A stretch of 64,000 nucleotides of DNA from Thunnus maccoyii. Lineage: Eukaryota > Chordata > Actinopteri > Scombriformes > Scombridae. Each line of letters opens with the position of its first letter. Position 1 is the first letter of the stretch. This document shows, piece after piece, positions 1-11,800 of this stretch. The stretch lies in the NCBI RefSeq assembly GCF_910596095.1, contig NC_056555.1, forward strand, positions 9,797,501 to 9,861,500. Direction: 5' to 3'. Under the pieces are notes generated by a model, which was not told the DNA's origin, made no database searches, and was given only the letters and a program-made list of their open reading frames with translations. A program made the position numbers and the translations under genes.

Positions 1-396
1 TAACAATAATTAATGTTAACACTTCATTTCACGGCTCCACAAATTTCATGGTAATTAGGTGGTAATTAGCAAGTAACTTCTTTGAAATTACTCAAAATTA
101 CCTCAAAATTTGTCTCAACTTTCATGGTAAGTAGATATAATAAGCAAGTAAGTTGTTTGAAATTTTGTTGAAATTACCACAAAATTAAATTAAATTAAAT
201 TGAATTGAATTATTATTCATTAAATATTGCTGAATTTTTATAAAATTTTGCTGAATGATGTAGTGACAAGCTTGTGTAATGTGATCAATGCAATCATCTC
301 CTGCCTCCCAGCTATATGTGGATATGTCTGTATAGCAGTTTATAGGCTGAGGCTTTCTTGCACTGTATTTCTCACATCTCACCACACACCTGGCAC

Positions 397-420
397 AACA
401 CACACACACGCACACACACA

Positions 421-483
<63 letters not shown>
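397..483. repeat. (CA)n microsatellite
   Basis: This is a nearly uninterrupted CA dinucleotide tract with small CG and AA interruptions at its left end. Open frames across it on both strands encode only Cys-Val or His-Thr repeats and are artefacts. Confidence 0.95.
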
Positions 484-486
<3 letters not shown>

Positions 487-540
487 GACCTACATCACTT
501 TCTGGGACATTACGTAGAGTTACATTAATTTCCTGGAGAC

Positions 541-578
541 TTACCCTAACCCTAACCATAACCTTAACCTTAACCACT
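541..578. repeat. Degenerate telomere-like (CCCTAA)n tract
   Basis: Six to seven units of the type CCCTAA, CCATAA and CCTTAA follow each other. It is a short interstitial telomere-like repeat next to a (CA)n tract and is probably part of a dispersed element rather than a chromosome end. Confidence 0.6.
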
Positions 579-1308
579 GACCCAAAAATCAGCTTTTTCT
601 CAGTTGGGGACACAGCTGTTGTCCCCAATTTTACAAGCCGTCCCAAATTAACTGGTCTTTAGTCTGAATTTTGTCCCGAAAAGTAGCCTATGACAGACAC
701 ACACACACACGAACGCACCCAAGGACACAGATACACATCTCCTGTCCCCTAGCTGTATAGCAGTATATATCTCATGCTTTATTTCTCACATCTCACCGTA
801 CAGCATGCACATTTTTCACTTTTGGGAATTATTTTGTTTATCAGATCATCTAATGGTCTTATTTGCCTGTTCTGTTCATCATATGCAATAAAATAGATAA
901 ACTGATCCTATTTTAAACTAAAAACGATTTGTACATTGTAAGTTAAATGTGGTCTAAGGTACATAAAATATCAAAGTAAGTATATATATATTATGGTTAT
1001 TGATGAATATAAGTCACTTAGCAGATACAACATTTTACTTATAGTTAGTGTTAATTAGTGTTTTTTTCAGGGCTTGTTAATGAATTCAAGCAGGGGTCAA
1101 ATTTGACTGACAAACACTAAATTAGGAGGGTTAAAGACTTAATGTAATGATGTTAATTCAGTCAGAATAAAAAGCTTATTGAATGTTAACGTCAGGAGTG
1201 TCATTTTTTTCAGCTGCAGATGTATCATTTGATTTGTTATAAATGTATTAGTTAAATTAGTTAAATGCCTCTCAGGGCTTCCGTATCTCTACATACAGGA
1301 AAACTTGA

Positions 1309-1500
1309 TCATTCTTTACATACCAGTGAATACAGTGTGAAGATAGCCACTAAGGTCAGTGGAAAACCTATCGAGATCACAGTCCATGTACTCACGCGTA
1401 AGAATATAGGAAAATAATTTTGTAGAAAGACAAACTCTTCAAACACGTAGTCATACAGAGTGTCATAGTCAAAGATGTAGTCGCTGTAGAACGGTGCCAT
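1309..1500 (-). CDS. Possible first coding exon, GPCR-like N-terminus and TM1 (unproven)
   Basis: An ATG at 1500 in a good initiation context (A at -3, G at +4) opens 63 codons. The first 25 residues are rich in Tyr and Asp (SDYIFDYDTLYDY), as in receptors with sulphated N-termini. They are followed by a strongly hydrophobic segment (WTVISIGFPLTLVAIFTLY). The spacing recalls helix 1 of class A receptors of the PAR/P2Y type, but the conserved Asn of helix 1 is missing. Two good splice donors lie inside: GTGAGT after codon 35 and GTATGT near codon 60. It could therefore be a true exon of a gene running off the left edge, a GPCR pseudogene fragment, or chance. No second helix follows in frame. 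I do not recognise the gene. Confidence 0.25.
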   Translation of the reverse strand: MAPFYSDYIFDYDTLYDYVFEEFVFLQNYFPIFLRVSTWTVISIGFPLTLVAIFTLYSLVCKE

Positions 1501-3423
1501 TCTTCACAGTGTAACCTGTTGTTTGTAATAACAAAAGGCAGCAGGTTTGTTAGCATCTACTAATCTCTGTTCCTACCAAAACCATTATTTCCTCCATTAC
1601 AATGTTCCCAAAAGTTTCACACAAACATGCCGACAATGCGCAAAATGGAACTGGAGAAAACATGGAGGCATGGAGAGGAACGCAAAACCTGATCATGAAA
1701 ACTCAACTAACAAATAAAAGTACTGTGAACACATAATGAAAAGCAGCAGGAGTACTACTACTGCTATCACTACTACTACTGCTACAAATAATAATGATAA
1801 TTAAAGTAGGGAAATACAGCAGGACTAACAGGAAAATATAAACATGTTCAAGAAGTTCCTGCTTAAAATTGTATTCATGCTAAGTAGTAAAATACCACAA
1901 AGCTTCCTAGTTATGTACCGCTGTTCCACCATTATGATGTGTTAAATGTATCAGCAACCACAGATTGTTATCTGCTTCTTAAAAGCCCCTGTACAGCAGT
2001 TTCAGGAGAAATCATTGCACAATTTAACTTCTTCCCCTTTTTTTTGCTTACTTCAATAGAAATAAGTATTATTAGATACAGTATTGATGTACAGTATAGC
2101 ATTGTGCAGAAGTTTTAGGAACTAAAAGTAAAGTGAAGATTCTTTCAAAAATAATGCCACAAACAGTTTTAATCGGTCAATTAACTTCATACAAAGTTCA
2201 GTGAACAGAAAAAACTTCTGCTTTCAAAACAGCACTAGTTCTCCTCGGTACACCTGTACACAGTTTTTCAAGGTACATGGCAGGTTGGCTGTTCAAAGCA
2301 TCTTAGAGAAAGTACATGTCTCTTCATGTAATCCCTAACTGACTCCATGATGTTGAGATCAGGGCTCTGTGGGCAGCCATATAATCTGATGTAGGACTCT
2401 TCGTTCTTCTCATCACTGAAGATAGCTCTTTATGACTCATGTATGTTTGGGGTCATTGTCATGCTGCAGAATAAACTTGGGACCAATCAGAGTATGATAT
2501 TGCATAATTGATAAGAATCTAATTGTCTAATGTTAACTGCTGCTTATGTACACATCCAGCAGGCACAGAGCAACATTAGCCTTCATTTTGAGATGTGTGT
2601 GTATGAATCAAAAACAGTAAAACACTCCATAAAACCGAGGAGAACTGCAAGGTACAGTAATAATTATCACACATAGTCATTTTATCAAGTGTTAGTAAGA
2701 AAATATTGAGAACAGCAGCATCAATAATTTTACTACAGTTTCATTCACCTGCTCATATAATATGTTCATTGTAACTTGATAATGTTCCTCCAGTAAATTC
2801 AAATGCATTTTTTGTGTGTCACTAAACCTGTGTTTTCATTCTAAGAAGAATGGTACATTAGGGATAACATGCCCCAGCAGAAGCATGTGGGGCATTATTC
2901 AAAAGATGCAAAAGGATGAAGGAAGGGAATTTTGAAAGGAAATACAGCGAACAACAGTGTCAGCTTGTCTGAACAGGTGTTCAAACAAAGTGCTGTGAGA
3001 GCTGCATCGGAAACTCATTTCTGGGAAGCTGGTCTGTTTATATACCAAAGTAGACCTCTTGCGTATGGGGGTGTGCAGGAGACTGTCTGAAGGTGTGGAC
3101 AAACACTATGCAATACAGTACAACCAGTAAATACCAGTTTGGTGAGGCTGTTTCATGAGAGGTGTTTATCATGTCACGTAATGTTGTGACTGATGTGCCA
3201 CATTTAAGGCAGTTAAGGCTACTAAGGCTTACAATAGATCAGAAAACACAGAACTAAAAACGTTAATTATTGCTTTCCTACAGTTTGCGTCATTATGAGA
3301 ACTGCTAAAATGGCACAGCATCACTTAAGAATACATCTAGGACATATTATTGTGAAAAAATATTGTATTGTATTGCTGTTTATAGACAAAAACATTTTTT
3401 TTCAAAAGCAATTCCGTTACATA
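1501..3423. other. Non-coding stretch downstream of il17rel
   Basis: No convincing exon is seen apart from the Tc1 remnant at 2090-2483. I looked here for a SEFIR-encoding exon for il17rel on the minus strand and saw none. A short trinucleotide-like run (acTACTACTACTgcta) lies near 1750-1785. Confidence 0.55.
2090..2483 (-). mobile_element. Tc1/mariner remnant, 3' part of the transposase and one TIR
   Basis: Read on the minus strand, the segment contains the Tc1 hallmark block DNDPKHT and then SPDLNIMES-VRDYMKR, followed by a PRRT-like block, broken by frameshifts and stops. The outer end at 2090-2121 (tacagtat...gtgcagaagttttagg) matches the terminal inverted repeat style of fish Tc1 elements. 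The 5' part of the element is missing, so it is a truncated, inactive copy. A closely related fragment lies at 24355-24740 in the opposite orientation. Confidence 0.85.
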
Positions 3424-3429
3424 TTTATT
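3424..3429 (-). promoter_or_regulatory. il17rel: Candidate polyadenylation signal of il17rel
   Basis: AATAAA on the minus strand, about 280 bases downstream of the il17rel stop codon. It is the first canonical hexamer I noticed after the stop. Transcript data would be needed to show use. Confidence 0.45.
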
Positions 3430-3709
3430 ATGTAACAAAATTGTGACATTTTAGCTGCAAGCAAAATGAATATTCAACATAAAAAATGACAATATAACTT
3501 TCATACAGACAACAACACAGAATACATAAACATCAGCCACTAACTATAACAAACACACAAAGCAGCATATACACAGTAACATATATAAAATATCTGAAAT
3601 ATCTGTCCTAACATCTCACACTTGTTTCGACAGAGGACTCCTTTGGTTTGTGTAACATTTTTACAGTTTCATACTGCACATTGCGGGTAATGGAGCGCTG
3701 TTCTTTTGG

Positions 3710-5782
3710 TCAGTCAGAGAGTAAGTTGGCTTTCTCTGTGTTTCCACGCTGCGGTGAATCAGGTATGAGGACCCCTCCATGGCGAGCAGGATGAGTTTGT
3801 AATGTAGGGACCACACAGTCAAGAGTAGATTCTGACAAAACACAGAATCAGGTTCAAGTTTCAGGTGATTTTCATTAAATCTATAGGCTACATGGTCATC
3901 AAAAGTAAAAAAATAAAATAAAATAAAATCAGTTGATTATCTTACCTGTGTGCATTTCAGAGGAACAGTCGCCTCCATTTCCCTTTTGTTTCCTCCTCTT
4001 ATACACTGAAACAGAATGCGTGGGAAATCAGATGAGGACATAGACCAATATGATGACAAATTCATTTAAATGAGTTGCTCATTTGGCATTTCCCACCACA
4101 TCTGTGGTACGTGCTATTTTAATTTACTGTAAACACTTCAATTCACAGAGGAAGTCTGGCTTTAAGTGCATATTCAATCCAACTAATGTTTTATAAACAC
4201 AAATCTTTTCCTGAGATCCCACAAGTTACTACTTAAAAGACTTTAATCAGACATCAACGAGAGGGAAAGCACACAAACATAATAACTGTTTTGAGTTTGG
4301 TTTTTGTTTTTACAGTAAACCACTATTCATTTGGGTAAATCTGTCATACAAAGTCTGCAGCATTGCAGACTTAACCAAGAGCGTGCAGACTTATCAGGAG
4401 CATGCGACAAAGTCTTTGAGTTTGAAGGGTGGACACTGGAACTAGGCTTAATTCAATTTTGGTACAAGTGTTATGAGTATGTCACCAGAGATAACTGCAG
4501 CCCTGAGCATGATAGCATGATTTTTTTACCTACCAGTTAACATTACATGCAGCACCAGAGTGACAATTATGATGCCAGACAGGCAAACACCAGCAGGCAC
4601 AATGAACCAGGTCAAGTCCCAAGTGACTTGTTTGGTGAAGAGAAGTGATGGATCTGTGAAGAGAATTTACAGTATGAAGACTGGTGGACACATGACACCC
4701 GGCTGTTGGAAGGATTTCATATGTTTTAAGAGAATAATTTGACACTTCTTCATTTTCTTGCCGTTAGATGAGAAGATCGATACCACTCTCATATCTGTCT
4801 GTTCAATACAAAGCTGGGGCCAGCAGACGGTTGGCTTAGCTTAGCATAAAGACTGGAAACAGGAAGAAACAGCTAGCCTGGCTCTGTCCAAAGGTAACAA
4901 AATCTGCCTACCAGCACCTGTAAAGCTCGCTAATTAATCAAATTTGTACAAAAACTGTTTGCCCCTGTTTACAGTCTTTATGCTAAGCTAACCTAAGCAT
5001 CCCCTGGCTTCAGCTTCATATTTAGCGTAGGGGAGACCAGGGATGGTTGTAACATGGGTTAGTTGTAACACTGTCAATTTCTCCAATCAGGAACAAGTTA
5101 CAAGTCACCTGAGTCACTCTGCAGATGCTCACTTTAGTACTTGTTCCAAATGTGAGGAAGTAGCACCCTGTGGCAGACACAGCCCATTTTAGAAAGACAA
5201 AACTAATTTTGAGGTAAGAAAGTAATTTTTTTTTTACTTCACTTATTTTTGTGATAGCATTGCCTGCTTTGTAGATAAACTCATCAAACTTAAATCATGT
5301 TAATTATGTGTCTGTGTAGATATCTTTCATGCAAGATGTTAGTGCTAATGTTTTAGTTGTTAGCTGTAAGGTCAGCTAGTTCATGACTACAAGAGTCTGG
5401 GTTAGTTGTAACAACATGTCAAAAAATGTTGCAACCTTCCCCAAGCAAAACATTTCATTATATTTATATGTTTACCTTGAATTGCCTAGGTCCTGAAAGA
5501 GAAAGACTGACAGGGGGGTGCCTCTCAACATTTAGAAGAGAGCATCAAATGATGTAAAAGAGCGGGGAAAGCTAAGATTGGGTTTGGTGTATGACCTGTC
5601 GTCTGTGGGCCCATGAAGCCTGCACACCAGGAGTGCCATACATTTGTCACCACTGTGACTCAGACGTTGACTAACATACTTGACACACACAGACACACTC
5701 ACACAGAAACTCACACAGCTGGTGCACATTTGCACATTTGTTTTCAGTTTTATTATTATGATCAAATGTTAGTGTGGCACAA

Positions 5783-5813
<31 letters not shown>

Positions 5814-8800
5814 TCCCAGTTATGTTAAAAAGTCATTAAAGTGTTGAATAAAAAGTTTTCAATATCTTAAGTTTTTGTCATAATTCTTATTTCATAATGT
5901 TACATTTCACCCCAGGGTATGTTACAACTAACCCAGACTATGGGGTCAGTTGTAACATTTAACTCCTTGTGTTTGAGACTAAACCATGCATTTTCTGTTT
6001 GTGTTGCAGAGATAAAAGCTACACCATTTAATAGCAGACACATGTCACTAGTTTGCATCACATTTTGAATGCAGTGGTTTAAAAGAGCTCCATGCTACAG
6101 ACAGATATGTCAAAAATGTTACAACCATCCCCGGTCTCCCCCACAGATATGAGAGTGGTATCAATCTTCACATGTAACCCTCTTCAAGAAAGTGAAAGAG
6201 CATATCTCCCAAAATGTCAAACTCTTCCATTAAAGCAATATCTCTTGAGGATAATGAAGCAAATTTCACAGTTGGTCAGACAAACTGATATAATCAGTGT
6301 ACGTTCTGCTTCCCACAGCTTCACAATCTTCAAATTTCTTAATTATGCCAGGGGAAACTGGAATTCAAATCATAACAGGGTGCAACAAAGACAGGATCTT
6401 TCACTTTCCACAGAACCCTTATATTAACATATAATGATTTTTTTCCATCATTGCAAAGTAATTATCATCACTGAGTAAATGGCGCTGGGACAAAGAATAC
6501 TTTCCTTTCTCAAAATGATGCCAGGAAACCAGAGCATACTTACCACATTGGTCATAACAGTGCATGACTGTGGCTGCAAACTTCACATCGAGCCTCTTTA
6601 TCTGTCCAAATACAAAATGTGTATTCAAAGTCATTGTCTATTCAAGTAATGTGCTGGTTAAACTCAGAGGATCTATTTACTAAACAAACCTGGAGACAAG
6701 AGTTGACTTTGCATAGTTCTCCTGGCAGGTTTAAGTCAACAGACTTATGTTTCTCCTGAGAAAGACAAAAGACACATGAAATGCTTAACCTTTCAGGTGT
6801 TGTGGAGATTGTAATGGTTTCTGTTTTGCTTGTTTGTGTTGTTTTGTCTACAGCAGTAACTGAGGAAAAGAGATTAGATAATCGATACTGTTTAACATCA
6901 GAGTACAAGAATCTTCCTGCAACAACGAGTTCAAACTTATTATTTTGGCAGATGCCTTGTGATTTCTATACACCTCATTTTAAAGGTGTAATTACCTGTA
7001 ATTGCTTTGTTGATCACAAATGATGGTTTATGCTTTACAAGCAGCGGTTCCAAAAGGGAGCCGCAAGATTAACCATATAATTGTTCATTTATTGTGCCTT
7101 TTTAATAACATTTCACTACATTAAACATGAAATACAATTAACCGCAGCTAATTACATGATAACTTAAGGTTGCCGGTTGTCGTAGTGCTTCACCAGTCAG
7201 GAAAAAAGTGACTGTTGGAGCGAACAATGGTAAGATATGAGATGGCAATTGGAGCTCAGAAAAATGTTGATACATCTCAGCTCTCAACACAGAGTGACTT
7301 AATCTGATTTATGGTCAAAAAAAGTTCCAGAATCACAGAGAGTGTTTCCTAGCAACAAAAAGTAAATATACAACAAAGTTAACAAGAATGTTTTGAGCCC
7401 AAATGAAAAGATATCAGAGCTACTTATAAGATTGCAATCTCTATACCACCATCATCTTTTCTGAATCTGCACTGCTGGCACTGCCCTCAATTCACAGATG
7501 TAGAGTGTGTGACACCTACCACATGTACAGAGTGTGTCTCAGTAGTCTGGCACATGGGAGACACTGCTGACTGCTCACACAGCCCCACAGAGAAAGTCGC
7601 ATTGATCTTTGACGACATCTTCACCTCTTCGTGACCCTGTTGTCTTGTCACAGTCACCTCCCATGCTGGAAATGATTGTGCTGCTATCATTATAATGACA
7701 AATTGTACAACAACTGACTGTTGTATGCAATAATTAGATGGACGTGATTATCATGCTGATGTGAGAAAAACTGGTACCTTGGAATCTCTCATCAGCAAAG
7801 GGACACCTGGTCCAGGACTGAGAGCCTGCAGTGAACTAAAGAACATATTAAAATTATATTTTATATAGTGAATTTTGTTATCTCTGTTTTAGAACCAGAC
7901 TAGGTGTTTTCCCCACAACTCTAAGCAAATAAGCATATTTCCCAAAATGTTGAACTGTTCCTTTAACGCAGCTATGTTGTAACCCTGAGTTCTGCTATTC
8001 AAGCCTTAATAAGAGCAACACTTGCACAATAGCCACAGCTTTACACTCACATATGCACAATTCCAAGTATTTATATTCTGGGTGTCTGAACTGACACTGT
8101 AAGAGTATATAAATGACAGAAAACCACAAAAAGCATTTACGTCCCCTTTAAGTAAAGACTTACAATCCTACAAGTGAGAAGTAATGCCTACTAGCTAACT
8201 AATACAATGGTACTGTACTATCAATAATTAATTAATAACAATAATATGAGTGTGTCAGCTGTATTATTTCTCTACAGTGAAACTCCTAAAGCGCCAAAGG
8301 GGGAAAATGATCATTACCTTCATGCACAGTTGAGGGTGTGGATCCACTTTGGTAAATGTTATCTGCAAAGCAAAGTTTTATGAATAAGTTACACATGAAA
8401 TGACAGTCCTTACGCACGTACAGTGTTGTAATTACTTAAGTGGATGTATAAGTATTTATTTTAGATCAGACTGACTAAATGCTTCATCACACGCTTTGTT
8501 TGGGTTCAGACTTCATTGTTTTTTTATGTCAGGTGGATTCAGCTTTCAGCTGAGAGACTCCCTGCGTCACTGGCTATTTTTATATCAACAGGCAGGTCCC
8601 TTCTCAAGTGACATGACCTCATGGTTTTTCTGATGATGATCTCTGATCAAAATACAATCTTGGTGTTGTCTAAGGATTCCCAGGTGCATAATCTCCCCCC
8701 TTGCTCCATGCTCTTACTGCTGTTAGATGAGCAACAGTTTAGATAAGTTTATGAGTTTGGTTTGATGTTTAAGAAAAACATAAGAGTATGGGGTTGAAGC

Positions 8801-11800
8801 AAAACATGAACCCATACTCACTTCTTTTTTAAGACGACTGGCTAAGTATTCCACAGTTTACTTTAATATGTAAACACTTGACATTGACATCATCTGTGTA
8901 GCAGAGACCCACGCAGCATTAAGAGCACATTTTGACGTCAATAAAAAAGCACTCTTGCTGTTGTCATCGTAACTTCTTTCCCCCATTAAATGATGTGTAA
9001 AATTGTGCTGAGTCATAGTCTTAAGACATTTGAACATGTCATAAACCATGACACGTTCAAACTCCTGACACCTTATCACAATCACTCACCCAGTGATAGT
9101 GTGTCATCTGCTCTGTCATTCATAATCTAAATCCTACAATAATTATCATCTGTGTAGCATTTCTAGCATGCCAAGAATGTGTATAATCCTATGTACCATT
9201 GGCTTATGTGTACACTGCCTTCAGATTCATGCTTTAGTGATTTGTGACCAAAACCAGCAGCCAGAACCTTTGCCCTGAAGCTACTGAGCAGGTCAAAGGC
9301 TGCTACCTTTTCTCTGCTAACATTCCGGGAGGAATGGGGCAGATCCACACAGATGCCGTCCTTTCTTTGTTGACACAAAGCAACAACAACAGCAACTGGA
9401 CAAGCAAGTTCCCATGATAGTGCCTCCTCCAGTGGGTCAAAAGTTATTCCAAGCCACAGCTCCTCAAGACCTGCGGGGATAACCCAGGTCATGTTACAAT
9501 CTCGTCAAATGATATGGTATTTGTTTTTACAGCACAGAATCTTTTGTGACTAAATGCAATGAAGTGACTCACGGTCTTTGAACGGGCAGACCCGGACTCT
9601 GGGGGCATCTGTCACAGCAGACCATCCCTGTAAGGAATTTATCAGTAAATGGTAAAGGTTAACTCCTGTGTGCAGTTGACTAATACTAATATAAACAGAT
9701 CCTAAGTGCTGAAAGCCAGGCGTGTTGACAGAAACTTTTACCTCAATGCAGAGGCAGGGCAAAGGTCTGGAGTAAGGGAGGGTGGCTCTCTTCATGGGTT
9801 CCTCCTTCTTTATCTGGAATGTAAACAGAGTTTATAACATTTATCTATCTCTCTTTGGCACGTGAAACTTTTAAATCTGGAGACTGCCACGAATCCAGTA
9901 ACTATAGACTGATAAACATACTGCCAGTACTCTGAAAGGTTGCAGAGAAGTTGTCATTGAACAATTGACAGCATTTCTTAACACAAGCAATTTTGGTTTA
10001 CATTGCATGCAGTTTGGCTTTAGAGCAAATCATTCCACCAAACAGCTACCTTACATGCAATAGAACAAATTAAATCTAGGCTTGATAAAGGAGTTGGTGC
10101 TGTATTTTTAAATCTGCGTAAAGCATTTGATACAGTCAGTCATGACATTTTAATCTCGAAACTCTCTAAATTTAACTTATCATCTAAATCACTGACATGG
10201 ATGTCTTCCTATCTATCTAGTAGGATGCAATGTGTTAAAGTTTGTGACGCACTGTTCAGTAACATGAAGTTCACAATGGGTGTACCACAAGGATCAGTGT
10301 TAGGTCCCCTATTATTTAGACTATATATTAATGATGTTCCACAACAGTGAACTATGGTAAAGAACTGCAAATGTATTGCAATTGCGATGGAAAGGATCAC
10401 ACAGCCAATCATGTCTTAGTCTAAATGTTGACGAGACAAAAGGTATGTTTTTTTTTTCTAAAACCATGGTACAACCTCCTAATGCTGATAAATTCTCATC
10501 AAAGGTGAAAATTAGTCAATAGTCACTGATTTTAAATATCTAGGCGTGATATTGGATCCAAATTTTAATTTAAATTAACATGTTTACAATTTATATAAAC
10601 ATGTTTAAAAATGGTAAAAACCATAAAGTACAACTTGGCAAACTTTAGACACATTAGAAAATGTCTCTCTCTGGATCCAGCCAAGATATTTATGCATGCT
10701 ATGATCCTTACATTACATGTTGGGGGCAAGCTAGAGAAACAGCCATAAAACCACTAGAATCTTTATATAAACAAACCTTAAAAACTCTGGATAAAAGATG
10801 ATGCATTATCATCACTATAGGATACTGAAGAAATACAATTTATTGAGCTTAAGAGAAATAAGAGAATTATAGATCATATTCAAATTTTTGCCTTGTTTAT
10901 AAAATTTTAAATGGCTTAGCCCCTCCGCCACTATGTGACTTTGTGTATTTTCATTCAGTGAAATCCTCAAGAATATTCTCTATAAAAGATTGTACTGCAC
11001 CATTTCGTCACACTGTATTCAGACAATCAGCATTCTCTGTGAAAGCCACAACTCAGTCAAATGCCCTGCCTGACAATATGAAGAACTGCAGCTCCACCAG
11101 TACTTTTATAACCAAATTAAAAAGTCTGCTAAAACCTAATCAGCTCTAAACATTGATTACATTTTATCTCATGGTCTTCTCATGAACGCAAATAATCTCA
11201 TTTTAACTTTGACAAGCATACATTAGTCATTTCTAGCTGACATTGTGGGTCTATGTGTGATGTGCTATGTGTGTGTAGCTTTGTATTATCTGTCCTGTTT
11301 TTTTTTGCTTCATACTGTTAGATGTTTTAATTGTGACTTACCAAAGGGACTGCAGATGAAAATTAGCTATAAGCTATGAAATGAAATGAAAGAAAATAAA
11401 AAAGACTGAAAGGCAGATGCAGTTAAAAGACAGCTTTGAGAGTTTTGATGATAAGTAGTGAGTGTGTAATTTTAACCATTGAAATACAAAGTGAACGACC
11501 CACTGACTAAGTGAGAAAGGGCTCTAACCTTAAAAAGTTAATTGTCATAGATACACTACTACTGATGTGAAGCTGATGGCACAGTAATTGCCATTACATC
11601 ACAGCCAGAAATTACGGCATGTTCAAAGTCCATACATCTAATGACTGTCCAGACTAACCAAGCACCCTGGACAGTTTTGAGGTACTTATACTTTACTTGA
11701 ATATTTCTATATTATGCCACTTTATACTTTTACTCCACTACATTTCAGTGGAAAATATTGTACTTGTAACTCCACTACATTTATTCGATAGCTATGGTTA

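Larger units (their letters stand above)
1..1308. other. Repeat-rich stretch without a recognisable gene
   Basis: No supportable exon is seen here. The stretch holds a (CA)n microsatellite, a short degenerate telomere-like tract, and a partial internal duplication: the pattern 'tgtatagcagt' followed by 'tatttctcacatctcacc' occurs near 330-385 and again near 755-797. The repeated phrase 'gggacacagctgttgtcccc' near 606-625 is a small palindrome-like element. The rest is AT-rich. Confidence 0.6.

Noticed and set aside
185..646. Minus-strand 153-codon and plus-strand 96-codon open frames
   Set aside because: Both are made almost wholly of (CA)n translated as Cys-Val or His-Thr repeats; there is no splice or promoter context.
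3661..3843. Alternative 60-codon frame over the last il17rel exon
   Set aside because: It is out of phase with the upstream exon; the phase-consistent frame ends at 3710.
7778..7820. Alternative acceptor CTGCAG for il17rel exon 12
   Set aside because: Using TTTAG at 7836 gives FTAGSQSWTRCPFADERFQ, which continues the family pattern and keeps the phase; the CTGCAG choice shifts the frame.
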